From contig NZ_CP008849.1 in assembly GCF_000730385.1 (NCBI RefSeq), forward strand, positions 1,922,001 to 1,986,000: DNA of 64,000 bases. The letters run 5' to 3'. Source of the stretch: Alteromonas australica. GTDB lineage: Bacteria > Pseudomonadota > Gammaproteobacteria > Enterobacterales > Alteromonadaceae. Below, piece by piece: positions 27,378 through 36,298 of the stretch. Position numbers and translations under genes: made by a program. The stretch's first letter is position 1; each line of letters opens with the position of its first letter. The notes beneath the pieces were generated by a model that had not been told where the DNA came from, made no database searches, and saw only the letters and a program-made list of their open reading frames with translations.

Positions 27378-29125
27378 TGACGGTCTTTGAGCGCTATACC
27401 CAGGGCGCGAGCCTACTTTTTATGGCCGTGTTATTTGTGCCCATTACCGCCGGGGTGGTGGGGGTTATTCTACCTGCTTTTGGTTATTTCCCTGCATTAG
27501 GCAGTGAACAGTTCAATGTGCAGGCATTTCACGCATTTTTTGCCCAGCCCTCTAACCTTAAGATGATTCAGCTTTCTTTTACCACGGGGGTGATGGCGAC
27601 AGTCATTGCCGTAACGGGCGCCTTTGTCATTCTGGCCTTTCTGTATAACACTACGCTGTTATCACGTGTTCAGCGGCTAATAAGCCCTTTGTTGGTGCTG
27701 CCACATGCCGGCATTGCTATTGCACTGCTGTTTGTTCTCTCTCCAGCGGGGTTGTTTAGCAAGCTGTTAAATCAATTTGGGGTAGGGGAATATGGATGGG
27801 TGCCGGTTAACTGGGTTTTTCCTTATGATGAACACGGTGTGGCCATTGTCTTTGCGTTAGCGTTAAAAGAACTGCCGTTTATCCTGCTAATGGCGTTGGG
27901 GGTGATGGCACAGCCCCAGGTGGTTAAAACCGTGCAAGGGTATAGTAAAGCGGCGATCATGATGGGGAATTCACCTGAGTCTGCTTTTTTTAAAGTGGTG
28001 TTGCCTGTTATTTATCCGCAAATTCGACTGCCTATATTAGCCGTATTGGCATTTTCGACGGCAAATGTGGAAATACCTTTGTTGTTAGGTCCAAATAACC
28101 CTGCAACCCTTGGCGTGGCAGTTGTTCAGTGGTTTAATCATGTGGATCTTAGTCTGCGTTTTCAGGCGAGTGCTGCCGCCATGATTCAAGTGGGTGTCAC
28201 GTTAAGTGCTCTACTGGTGTGGTGCTTGATAGAAAAGGGAATAGGGCTTTTTTCAAAAACCTATTTTTTGAGTAAAGAAAGTGGCCTGTTTAAACACATG
28301 GTGAGATTTTTTGCCACGGGTATTTTAACCCTTTACGCCATCGTCAGTGCGTTGGTGTTATTCAGTGTGATCATGTGGTCATTCTCCACATATTGGACAT
28401 TTTCGTCGTTGCTTCCTGATGGCCTTACTCTACTGCATTGGCAAACAGCATTGGGTAGTCTGGGGCCAGTGGTATTAAATACAGTCGTGTTAGGAGGAAG
28501 CGTCAGCGTGGTTGCGGTGGTGCTTACGTTGTTGACGCTAGAGTTTGAAAGTGCTCATGGCAAAGACAACGCCATAGGTTATTCCCCTAAAATATTCGCT
28601 GTCTTACTGTTTCTTCCGTTATTGGTACCCGGTGTGGCCTTTTTGTACGGGTTAGTATGGTTTCAGCAACGCTTTTTGCCTGACACTATTTTTCTATCAC
28701 TGTTTATTGCGCATTTGGTTTACGTGCTGCCTTATGTGTTTATCTCACTGGCAGTGGCGTATCGCAAGTTAGACTCGCGCTACGAACAAGTTGCGTCGAG
28801 TTTAGGAAAAACACCTTGGCAGGTATTTACGCAAATAAAACTGCCGCTTTTAATTAGCCCGTTATTGATTGCCCTTGCGTTAGGTATAGCAATAAGTGTT
28901 GCGCAATATTTGCCTACGTTGTTAGTAGCTGCCGGGCAGTATACGACGATTACCACAGAAGCTGTGGCATTGGCGTCTGGAAGCAGTCGCCGTTTAACTG
29001 CGGTATATGTGGTTATTCAAGCGCTATTACCTTGGTTGTTTTTTAGCTTAGCGTGGTGGTTTTCTCCGCGTCTTTTCTCGCCTAGTGAGCGTTTGAATTT
29101 TTTTAAGAGGGCAAGGGGCGTATGA
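27377..29125 (+). CDS. ynjC: YnjC-type ABC transporter permease (two fused permease domains)
   Basis: This 582-residue inner-membrane protein has about twelve helices in two tandem permease domains. EAA-type loops are visible near residues 185-225 (VQGYSKAAIMMGNSPESAFFKVVLPVI region) and near 470-495 (VASSLGKTPWQVFTQIKLPLL). The double-length architecture is that of FbpB/ThiP-like permeases and of YnjC. The start ATG overlaps the TAA of the binding-protein gene, and its end overlaps the ATPase start by four bases, so the three importer proteins are translationally coupled. It forms the channel through which the YnjB cargo should pass. Confidence 0.9.
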   Translation: MTVFERYTQGASLLFMAVLFVPITAGVVGVILPAFGYFPALGSEQFNVQAFHAFFAQPSNLKMIQLSFTTGVMATVIAVTGAFVILAFLYNTTLLSRVQRLISPLLVLPHAGIAIALLFVLSPAGLFSKLLNQFGVGEYGWVPVNWVFPYDEHGVAIVFALALKELPFILLMALGVMAQPQVVKTVQGYSKAAIMMGNSPESAFFKVVLPVIYPQIRLPILAVLAFSTANVEIPLLLGPNNPATLGVAVVQWFNHVDLSLRFQASAAAMIQVGVTLSALLVWCLIEKGIGLFSKTYFLSKESGLFKHMVRFFATGILTLYAIVSALVLFSVIMWSFSTYWTFSSLLPDGLTLLHWQTALGSLGPVVLNTVVLGGSVSVVAVVLTLLTLEFESAHGKDNAIGYSPKIFAVLLFLPLLVPGVAFLYGLVWFQQRFLPDTIFLSLFIAHLVYVLPYVFISLAVAYRKLDSRYEQVASSLGKTPWQVFTQIKLPLLISPLLIALALGIAISVAQYLPTLLVAAGQYTTITTEAVALASGSSRRLTAVYVVIQALLPWLFFSLAWWFSPRLFSPSERLNFFKRARGV

Positions 29126-29781
29126 CGTTAAAGTTGGATAGTCTTACGATTTATAATCAACAACTGGATACAAGCAAACCGCTATTAACGTTAAATAGTG
29201 AAATTAAATCGGGGGAAATCGTGTCTGTTATGGGGGCGAGCGGTTCGGGAAAGTCAACATTGTTGGCGGCAATTGCAGGGCATTTAATGCCGCCTTTTTC
29301 GAAAACAGGGCGTATTTACCTCAACGGCAACTGCATTGATGAACTCGCACCCTATGAGCGTAAAATAGGGCTGATGTTTCAAGATCCTTTTTTATTTGAA
29401 CATATGAGTGTGGCTGAAAATATTGGCTTTGCGCTTGCTCAAAATCTGCAATATGCCACGCGTTCTAAACATGAAAAACGACGCCATATTGTTCAAATGC
29501 TCGCCTCAGTTGGCTTAGATGAAATGGCAAATAGACCGGTGCAATCTTTATCCGGCGGACAGCAGTCTCGCGTAGCGCTACTGCGTACGCTAGCTGCGGC
29601 TCCCAAAGCAATATTGCTTGATGAGCCATTTAGTAAGCTTGACCCTGAGACTCGCTCGCACATGAGAGCCTGGGTGTTTAATAAATTAAAAGAAGGTGGC
29701 ATTCCTACCTTAATGGTGACACACGATAGCGATGATGCCGTTGCTGCTGGTGGCCGAATTATTGAGATTTCTTCATGTTAG
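29122..29781 (+). CDS. ynjD: YnjD-type ABC transporter ATP-binding protein
   Basis: This 219-residue ATPase powers the importer. It has Walker A GASGSGKST, a Q-loop in GLMFQDPFLF, the signature LSGGQQSRVALLRTL, Walker B ILLDEPFSKLD and the switch His in MVTHD. At about 220 residues it lacks the C-terminal regulatory domain of larger importer ATPases, which fits YnjD. The start overlaps the permease stop (ATGA), and the last seven bases overlap the next gene. Confidence 0.92.
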   Translation: MTLKLDSLTIYNQQLDTSKPLLTLNSEIKSGEIVSVMGASGSGKSTLLAAIAGHLMPPFSKTGRIYLNGNCIDELAPYERKIGLMFQDPFLFEHMSVAENIGFALAQNLQYATRSKHEKRRHIVQMLASVGLDEMANRPVQSLSGGQQSRVALLRTLAAAPKAILLDEPFSKLDPETRSHMRAWVFNKLKEGGIPTLMVTHDSDDAVAAGGRIIEISSC

Positions 29782-30395
29782 ATGCAAAAGTAACGCCTTA
29801 CATTAAGCCAATGCTTAGGCCTTTGGTGAGTTGGCTTGATAAACAAAATGTGACGCCAAATCAAATTACCGTGGCGGGTTTTTGTCTAGGTCTGCTTGCA
29901 ATGCCGTTTATTATTTTGGGTGTATGGAGCGGGGCGTTTGCGTGTATCTGCTTAAATAGAGTTTGTGACGGTATTGATGGAGAGCTAGCTAGGTATCAAA
30001 GCAGTAGCAGTAGTGCAGGGGGCTTTTTAGATATTTGTCTGGATTTTTTGTTTTACGCCTCCGTACCCTTGGCTTTTGGTATGGCCAACCCTCAAGAATG
30101 GGGCGTTCCAGCGTTGGTATTAATCGCCAGCTTTATCGGTACAGGCAGTAGTTTTCTTGCCTTTGCCATTGCGGCTGAAAAATTTAATATCGATAGGCCG
30201 CAGTTTTCAAATAAAAGCTTTTACTACATGCAGGGTTTAACTGAGGGCACAGAAACTATAGCCGTGTTTCTCGCGTTTTGTCTGTGGCCCAGTTATTTTG
30301 CGCCATTGGCGTACCTTTTTGCTGGTGCGTGCGCTATAACTGTGGTTACCCGCATTGTATTTGGTTTTACCACGCTAAAAGCACTTGAGAAATAG
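29775..30395 (+). CDS. ynjF: YnjF-type CDP-alcohol phosphatidyltransferase
   Basis: This 206-residue integral membrane enzyme of the CDP-alcohol phosphotransferase family should transfer a phosphatidyl-type group from a CDP-linked donor to an alcohol, or the reverse pairing. The full motif D-x2-D-G-x2-A-R-x8-G-x3-D-x3-D is intact in CDGIDGELARY followed by GGFLDICLD. About six helices are predicted. YnjF lies in the same cluster in E. coli (ynjBCD, ynjE, ynjF); its substrate is not established. The seven-base overlap with the ATPase gene shows tight coupling to the importer. This suggests that the imported compound, or a product of it, may become a lipid head group; that is inference. Confidence 0.9.
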   Translation: MLDAKVTPYIKPMLRPLVSWLDKQNVTPNQITVAGFCLGLLAMPFIILGVWSGAFACICLNRVCDGIDGELARYQSSSSSAGGFLDICLDFLFYASVPLAFGMANPQEWGVPALVLIASFIGTGSSFLAFAIAAEKFNIDRPQFSNKSFYYMQGLTEGTETIAVFLAFCLWPSYFAPLAYLFAGACAITVVTRIVFGFTTLKALEK

Positions 30396-30478
30396 CTGTG
30401 TTTATAACGCAATGCGGGTTGATATCTTCAGGGGGCATCATGATGTTCACGGCGACAAAGGAAGTAGGTTAGCCACCT

Positions 30479-31276
30479 ATGGAAAATGAATCTTTGATAA
30501 GAGTCGGCGCGTTTGTGTGTATTTTTACGGTGATGGCAATGTGGGAAGCAACACGGCCTGCACGTAAAGCGCAGCTCTCTGCTTGGGTAAGATGGCGGGG
30601 GAATTTTGCGATGGTATTGGCCGGCGCACTCATCACGCGTCTTTTATTGCCGGGCGCATTAGTAGGTGTGGCGCTTTGGGCAAATAACGCCAATTGGGGG
30701 GTGTTTAATCGTCTATCTTTGCCTGCTTGGATTGAAATAAGTGTGTGTATGCTTTTGTTAGATTTGGTGATCTATTGGCAACACCGCCTGTTTCATACCG
30801 TGCCGTTATTATGGCGTTTTCACCAAATGCATCATGCAGATAGCCATGTGGACACCACAACAGGCCTACGGTTTCACCCTATCGAAATTGCCTTGAGTTT
30901 ACTGATTAAAGCCGCCGTGGTCATTTTTCTTGGCGTACCCGCATTAGCAGTAGTCATTTTTGAGGTGGCATTGAACGGTTTTGCTATGTTTAATCATGCC
31001 AATATTAAACTGCCCTCAGCGGTAGATAATGCCATCAGCAAACTGTTTATTACGCAACGTGTGCATCGTATTCACCATAGTCAACGTATTGAAGACTCAA
31101 ACAGCAACTTTGGTTTCAGTGTGTCGTGGTGGGATAAACTTTTTAATAGCTACCAACATGAAGCTTCGCTTAGCGACGACGATATCAAAATAGGGCAAGC
31201 AGAGATTCCAGCGTCAAAGCAAAACGCCAGTGTCATTGGCTTACTGTTAATGCCTTTTCGCCGTCATCGCCGGTGA
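30479..31276 (+). CDS. Sterol desaturase / fatty acid hydroxylase family membrane di-iron enzyme
   Basis: This 265-residue membrane protein has the three His clusters of the family: HxxxH in HRLFH (residues 102-106), HxxHH in HQMHH (115-119) and HRIHHSQ further on. The typical NFGFSVSWWDKLFNSY segment follows. Such enzymes hydroxylate or desaturate lipids or related hydrocarbons using O2 and two iron atoms. It follows the phosphatidyltransferase gene by 83 bases and is the last gene of the apparent operon, so it may modify a lipid made by the neighbours, although the larger gap allows a separate promoter. The ribosome site is weak. Confidence 0.87.
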   Translation: MENESLIRVGAFVCIFTVMAMWEATRPARKAQLSAWVRWRGNFAMVLAGALITRLLLPGALVGVALWANNANWGVFNRLSLPAWIEISVCMLLLDLVIYWQHRLFHTVPLLWRFHQMHHADSHVDTTTGLRFHPIEIALSLLIKAAVVIFLGVPALAVVIFEVALNGFAMFNHANIKLPSAVDNAISKLFITQRVHRIHHSQRIEDSNSNFGFSVSWWDKLFNSYQHEASLSDDDIKIGQAEIPASKQNASVIGLLLMPFRRHRR

Positions 31277-31300
31277 GCAATTCGGTAGAGGGCCGCTGGA

Positions 31301-31879
31301 CTACATCACACCTATTGTGGTCAAAACCAGGTACAGTGTCCCCAACTGAAGGACAGAACCCACACCTATAAACACACCATCTCGATTGGTCATCCCTAAC
31401 GCTGTAATACATAACGCGAACGCAGGTAAAGCTACCGCAAAAGGCAGCGCTTCAAGAGGGATCATGCATAGCGCGGCAATGGCACAATAGCCCGCGATAA
31501 CGTTTTTCATGGGAGTTTGAGAGAGCTGCGTCATTCGTGGCCGTAATAACTTTTCTACGCGCTGAACCTTGGGTTTGGCTTTTTCCACGGCGCTTTCAAG
31601 TTTATCGGTTTCAATTTGTTGCTGGGTCAGTTTATTGGGTAGCCATGGGCTCTCTCGGCCCATGGCAGCTTGCACACAAATTAAGAAAAGCGTAATGCCA
31701 CAAAAGGTAGGCACGCCAGGAATAGCGCCAGTAGGCAGTAGCGCAATTAACGACGGTATTAAAAGCAAAGGTCCAAAACCTCTGTCTTCAAAGCGAGCAA
31801 TAATTTTCCCCGCAGAAACCTTATCTCCATCTTGCTCCTTAACTAGCTTGTTAAGCAGCTTACTCATTGACGTGTCCAT
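31301..31879 (-). CDS. ExoD-family membrane protein
   Basis: This 192-residue protein matches the ExoD family (named for a Sinorhizobium gene affecting exopolysaccharide). The segments RFEDRGFGPLLLIPSLIALL and GAIPGVPTFCGITLFLICVQ appear first, followed by WLPNKL, a charged linker and C-terminal helices. About four transmembrane segments are predicted. The molecular role is unknown. AGGGA precedes the ATG by five to six bases. It converges with the hydroxylase-like gene upstream and stands alone. Confidence 0.85.
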   Translation of the reverse strand: MDTSMSKLLNKLVKEQDGDKVSAGKIIARFEDRGFGPLLLIPSLIALLPTGAIPGVPTFCGITLFLICVQAAMGRESPWLPNKLTQQQIETDKLESAVEKAKPKVQRVEKLLRPRMTQLSQTPMKNVIAGYCAIAALCMIPLEALPFAVALPAFALCITALGMTNRDGVFIGVGSVLQLGTLYLVLTTIGVM

Positions 31880-31992
31880 AGCTTTCCCTGTGCAATAGCA
31901 ATAAATTACCTTTCACTATACGTATGCAATGGAAATGGGTTTAGTTCTACACAGAGGAAGGAGTGTGAAAATTACCCTACATCAGACAGTTG

Positions 31993-33042
31993 TTACTCGA
32001 CTGAGAGCACCAACTTGCCGATATGGTTTTTTCGTTCAAAATCTTGCTGGGCGCGGGTAATGTCCTCTAAGGGATAAACCTTGCTTACCAGTGGCTTTAT
32101 TTGATTGGCCTCTATACGTTGAATTAAGCTGGCAAACACTCCCTCGGACAGAATGGTGCAACCCAGTAACTGCAAATCTTTCAAGTAGAGTGTGCGTAAA
32201 TCGAGCGGTACGGTATGACCCGCAATGGCACCGGCAGTGGCATAGCGACCGAAAGGCTTAAGTATGTCGAGCAGTTCTGGCCAGCGAGGGCCAGCGACTA
32301 AATCAATCACTACGTCGAAGGGCTGAGCTTTGGCGTAAGTGTTAAAATCAGCGTTTCTGTCAAGGGTCGCGTCTGCCCCTAAACGTAATATGGCGTCGCG
32401 TTTATTTTCGCTGGTCACCGCCACTACTTTCGAGCCACGGGCCTTTGCTAATTGAATCGCGGCCGAACCCACACCGCCGGATGCGCCCGTGATTAACACG
32501 CTATCTTTTTCAGTGACCTGAGCTCTGCATAGCATATTTTCTGCGGTGGAATAGGAACAGGGAAAAGAGGCTAACTCGATGTCGCTCAATGAAGAGTGAA
32601 TGGCGTGAGCGTGCTGACTGGCTACCTTTGTATACTGAGCAAAGCCGCCGTCACATTCCGAACCAAAGTACCAGGGTGAAGACAATGCTTCGCTATTAGC
32701 CTCAAATAAACAAGGCTCAATTAACACCCTTTCCCCAATACGCGCGTTACTCACATTGTCACCTACCGCCACAATGTAACCACATACATCCGCACCTTGA
32801 ATAAGGGGTAAATTCAGTGCAGTGCCGCCCCAGCCAGCGTCATCTGCATCATTGTCACCTTTTGAATACCAACCAATACGTGTGTTTAAATCGGTGTTGT
32901 TAACCCCTGCGGCCTTTACTTTAATAAGCACATCGTTAGGGGTGAGTGAAGGTACAGGGATTGAAGGGTTTATCGTGAGGGAGTCTAACCCTCCATGCTG
33001 AGTTAATTGAACGCCTTTCATGGTGGCAGGTACGAATGTCAT
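31993..33042 (-). CDS. Medium-chain alcohol dehydrogenase / quinone-oxidoreductase family
   Basis: This 349-residue MDR-superfamily enzyme has an N-terminal GroES-like part (LIKVKAAGVNNTDLNTRIGWY, LIQGADVCGYIVAVGDNV) and a Rossmann part with the nucleotide motif ITGASGGVGSAAIQLAKARG. The C-terminal LGKLVLSVE-type end is also seen. The Cys ligands of the structural zinc are not apparent, so it is probably an NADPH-dependent enone or quinone reductase-like member. GGAA precedes the ATG. A TetR regulator gene lies immediately upstream on the same strand (34 bases), so the pair is probably one operon controlled by that regulator. Confidence 0.87.
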   Translation of the reverse strand: MTFVPATMKGVQLTQHGGLDSLTINPSIPVPSLTPNDVLIKVKAAGVNNTDLNTRIGWYSKGDNDADDAGWGGTALNLPLIQGADVCGYIVAVGDNVSNARIGERVLIEPCLFEANSEALSSPWYFGSECDGGFAQYTKVASQHAHAIHSSLSDIELASFPCSYSTAENMLCRAQVTEKDSVLITGASGGVGSAAIQLAKARGSKVVAVTSENKRDAILRLGADATLDRNADFNTYAKAQPFDVVIDLVAGPRWPELLDILKPFGRYATAGAIAGHTVPLDLRTLYLKDLQLLGCTILSEGVFASLIQRIEANQIKPLVSKVYPLEDITRAQQDFERKNHIGKLVLSVE

Positions 33043-33076
33043 TACGTTTCCTTTTCGCTAACTTTCAATATCAGAT

Positions 33077-33616
33077 TCATACTTTTGAGGGGCTTACTAG
33101 CAGTGCAGTTACGTTGGCCTTTGCCGCGTCAAGGGCGAGGTAGCCCAGTGTAGGCCAAGCACTAGACATACCTTCGTGAATGAGAAATACGCGCTCTGCA
33201 AGGCTTTTATCCCCAAGTCGAGATTCAAACCAACCTTTGACTTCCTGTTTGTGTGAATTCACCGCCTTCGCTATTTGTTCATTATTTGGATAGCTTGCTA
33301 ATGCTTGAAGCGACAGACATCCTCGCGGGGCATAGTGTTCTAGCCAATGGGCTAAACGCTGAAGAATATGATCTAACGCAGCGTCTATGTGAGGAGGGCA
33401 GCCCTGTTCCAGAAAACTGATGTATCGGTTGTGCCTGTTATTTAGTGCGGCCACTATCATATCTTCCTTTGACGGAAAGTACTTATACAGTGTTTTTAGT
33501 GTGGTTTGCGTATGTGATTTCAACGTGGCTACGTTTGGCTCTGCAAAGCCATGAAGAGAGAAGGCGTCTTCAAGGCGTGACGCGAGTTCCACTTTTTTAT
33601 CCATAGTAGGCAACAA
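33077..33616 (-). CDS. TetR-family transcriptional regulator
   Basis: This 179-residue protein has an N-terminal TetR helix-turn-helix: FSLHGFAEPNVATLKSHTQTT continues to LKTLYKYFPSKEDMIVAAL, the family's hallmark. The C-terminal ligand-binding half is short. The TTG at 33616 follows AAGGTG by seven bases and is preferred; an ATG four codons later is the alternative. The downstream dehydrogenase gene is its likely target. Two matching 18-bp inverted repeats just upstream (33646-33688) are likely its own operators. Confidence 0.88.
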   Translation of the reverse strand: MLPTMDKKVELASRLEDAFSLHGFAEPNVATLKSHTQTTLKTLYKYFPSKEDMIVAALNNRHNRYISFLEQGCPPHIDAALDHILQRLAHWLEHYAPRGCLSLQALASYPNNEQIAKAVNSHKQEVKGWFESRLGDKSLAERVFLIHEGMSSAWPTLGYLALDAAKANVTALLVSPSKV

Positions 33617-33645
33617 TGTCTTTCACCTTAGGGTAAACCGTTTGG

Positions 33646-33688
33646 GTAGAATAAATGTTCTACTTAAAGGGTAGAGCATTCATTCTAC
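33646..33688. promoter_or_regulatory. Two tandem operator-like inverted repeats upstream of the tetR-dehydrogenase pair
   Basis: GTAGAATAAATGTTCTAC (33646-33663) and GTAGAGCATTCATTCTAC (33671-33688) share GTAGA-N8-TCTAC and start 25 bases apart. They lie 30-70 bases upstream of the TetR start codon. Their similarity and position suggest autoregulation by that TetR protein. They also lie 150-190 bases before the divergent receptor gene. Confidence 0.6.
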
Positions 33689-33758
33689 CGGGTCAAGCAC
33701 CCTTTTTTTGCAGGGTTCGCGATAAGTTCAGTTTTTTGTAAATTAAGTTGAATTAAGT

Positions 33759-33777
33759 AATGAGACTAATTATCATT
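33759..33777. promoter_or_regulatory. Fur-type operator
   Basis: TGAGACT-A-ATTATCA (33761-33775) matches the 7-1-7 Fur consensus in 12 of 14 arm positions plus the centre, the right half being perfect. It lies about 65 bases before a siderophore-receptor gene that heads a PepSY operon. Confidence 0.6.
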
Positions 33778-33839
33778 CGCACGCCTTTTGCTTTCTAGAT
33801 TAAAGGTGACTTTACATACACTTCATAGACGGACACTCG

Positions 33840-36284
33840 ATGCACATTAATATTGCCAAATCGAAAACGCTCAGCGCTACTACAGCGCTATTTTCTTTAC
33901 TTTATGTTTCAACGCCGTTTGCCCAACAGCAAGCGAATGTTGAAAAGGAAGAGGTTGAACAAACAGATATCGCTGAAGTAAGCGATGAAAATCTTGACGT
34001 TATTACAGTTTACGGCCGCCATAATCGACTGATTTTAGAGTCAGGTACTGCTACCAAATCAAATATGAGTTTGATGGAAACGCCAGCGGCCATTGTCGTC
34101 GTAGATGGCACCTTGCTTAACGAACAAGGGGTTAGCACACTACAAGAAAGTATCAGAAATATTAGTGGCCTGAGTCAAGATGGAAACAACTATGGCGTGG
34201 GAGACAACCTAGCTATCCGTGGCCTTGGTGTGAATTATACCTTTGATGGTATTTACGCGGGCGCTGACCTGGGAAATAGCTACAACCCCACTCGTTCAAT
34301 GACCAACGTTGAAAGTATAGAAGTATTGAAAGGGCCGGCAACAGGCTTGTATGGCATGGGTGAGGCTGGGGGTATTATTAACCTGATTGAGAAAAAACCC
34401 CAGTTTGAAGATCAGTATCAAATTCGCGCGTCCGTCGGTAGCTGGGACAGCTATTCAATAATGCTAGATGCCACCGGCGCTATTAATAAAGATCTTGCTT
34501 ACCGCGTGGTGGCAAACCGCGAACAATCTGACGGCTATCGAGGTTTGAGTGACGAACGCAGTGAGTTATACACGTCACTAAAATTCATTGCATCACCAGA
34601 CAATCAGTTTTTAGTCTCTGCGGCCTATATTGACGATGCGGTACAAGTTGACTCAGTGGGTCATCCAGTGAGATTAATCGATTTAACCATGTTTGATACA
34701 GACGCAGGGAGTTTAACCGGTGATGATTTGGTTAATGACACTGCAGAGTCAGGTGGTTTACAGTTAACTGATGAACAACGAGACGAATTAGCCGCATCAC
34801 TCACGTCAACAGACGGTGTGCAGCCTTATGATTTAGGTGACACCAGTCTTATTTCGCCTATTTCACGCCCTAATGAAGGGGAAGAGTTCCGCATTAAAGT
34901 ACGCCAAGATATTGAATTGGGTGATAACTGGTCACTAACTCAGCAACTTCAATATCGCTCGTACGAATCTGAATACATTCGTCAAACCAGTGCTTTCAAT
35001 TACGTGTACGTTGATCGTAATGGCACCACTAATTTAGAGCCTCGTGCGCCGCTTGTTATTGATGGTGTGCTATACCCGTTTGCGGCACGCAGACAAGAGT
35101 ATCGTAAGGTAATGGCTGATGAGAAAGTGTGGCAGTATTTCCTTGATGTCACCAAAACATGGTCTTTTGGCGATGTTCGAGGTGAACATTTAGCCAGCGT
35201 GAACTATGAAGACCACGACATTAGCTACGCACAGTGGTCTATTTGGGACGCAGACGATACACGAAGCGATGCTGTACCGTATATTTTAGATATACGCGAC
35301 CCTAATTGGCCTACTGGCACATTTGAAGATTACAACCCTTCCTTACGCAGCAAATACAACAAAGATGTGAGTAGCTGGGGCGTGAGTTTCCAAGAAGTGG
35401 TTTACTTTAATGAGCACTTTACTGGCCGTTTTGGTGGCGCCTACGGTGGGGTAAAACAAACTTACCTAAACCAATATAGCGACAGTAATCCAGAGTACGA
35501 TACCAGTGACAACGGATTTACCTATAACCTAGGTTTAACCTACTTATTCAGTGATAGCTTGAGTACGTTCATTAACCATTCTAAGGGAAGAACCGCGTAC
35601 GGTATTTTAGATGCGCTAGCAGAAGAAGATAATCAGCCTGATTCAGAATCGGAATCGTGGGATTTTGGTGTGCGTTTCACGGCGCTTGAAGAGCAGGTTA
35701 TTGGTTCAATTGTATTTTTTGATACTGCTAGAACCAACCTTCAATACAGCAACCCCTTATATGAAGACAATATTGACGACCCTTCGTATAACGTTGATGT
35801 GCCGGAATACTACTACGATGAACAAGATCGCACCACAGGTGTAGAAGTAGACATTAACTTTGATATCAACGAACAATGGTCACTTAATGCGAATGGCACA
35901 TATCAAGATCCTGTCACCGAGCCTGGTGCGCATGCCTCAAGCACTGATGAAGAGCAAACTAAAGGGATTGCAGAAAAGTTCGCCAGCACATGGCTAACTT
36001 ACAGTCATACCTTCGATGCGCTGCCAGCGCCTGTGAAGTTTAGTGTGGGCGTAACCTACGAAGACGAACGCACTATTTCTGCGTCAGCCTTTGGTATCGA
36101 TTACGCATTCGTTGACTCATATACAGTATGGGACGCGGCCGTGAGCTATGTGTCTGATGATTGGAACGTACAATTAAACGTTCGAAACTTAGACAATACT
36201 GACTACTACAGCAGCGCAATGTACTTGGGTGGCCTCCCAGGCGAAGAGCGTAACGTTAAGCTAACCGCTTCGTATAGCTTTTAA
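33840..36284 (+). CDS. TonB-dependent siderophore receptor
   Basis: This 814-residue receptor has a signal peptide ending near TPFAQQ (about residue 30), a TonB-box-like DVITVYGRH and a plug with ESIRNISGLSQDGNNYGVGD, LAIRGLGVNYTFDGIY and IEVLKGPATGLYGMGEAGG. The barrel ends in LTASYSF. The plug is of the ferric-siderophore type. It is followed after 14 bases by DUF3649, PepSY and DUF3325 genes. This arrangement is seen repeatedly in proteobacterial iron-siderophore loci. A Fur-type palindrome upstream supports iron control. The siderophore cannot be named. Confidence 0.93.
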   Translation: MHINIAKSKTLSATTALFSLLYVSTPFAQQQANVEKEEVEQTDIAEVSDENLDVITVYGRHNRLILESGTATKSNMSLMETPAAIVVVDGTLLNEQGVSTLQESIRNISGLSQDGNNYGVGDNLAIRGLGVNYTFDGIYAGADLGNSYNPTRSMTNVESIEVLKGPATGLYGMGEAGGIINLIEKKPQFEDQYQIRASVGSWDSYSIMLDATGAINKDLAYRVVANREQSDGYRGLSDERSELYTSLKFIASPDNQFLVSAAYIDDAVQVDSVGHPVRLIDLTMFDTDAGSLTGDDLVNDTAESGGLQLTDEQRDELAASLTSTDGVQPYDLGDTSLISPISRPNEGEEFRIKVRQDIELGDNWSLTQQLQYRSYESEYIRQTSAFNYVYVDRNGTTNLEPRAPLVIDGVLYPFAARRQEYRKVMADEKVWQYFLDVTKTWSFGDVRGEHLASVNYEDHDISYAQWSIWDADDTRSDAVPYILDIRDPNWPTGTFEDYNPSLRSKYNKDVSSWGVSFQEVVYFNEHFTGRFGGAYGGVKQTYLNQYSDSNPEYDTSDNGFTYNLGLTYLFSDSLSTFINHSKGRTAYGILDALAEEDNQPDSESESWDFGVRFTALEEQVIGSIVFFDTARTNLQYSNPLYEDNIDDPSYNVDVPEYYYDEQDRTTGVEVDINFDINEQWSLNANGTYQDPVTEPGAHASSTDEEQTKGIAEKFASTWLTYSHTFDALPAPVKFSVGVTYEDERTISASAFGIDYAFVDSYTVWDAAVSYVSDDWNVQLNVRNLDNTDYYSSAMYLGGLPGEERNVKLTASYSF

Positions 36285-36298
36285 CGTAGGTTGCATCA

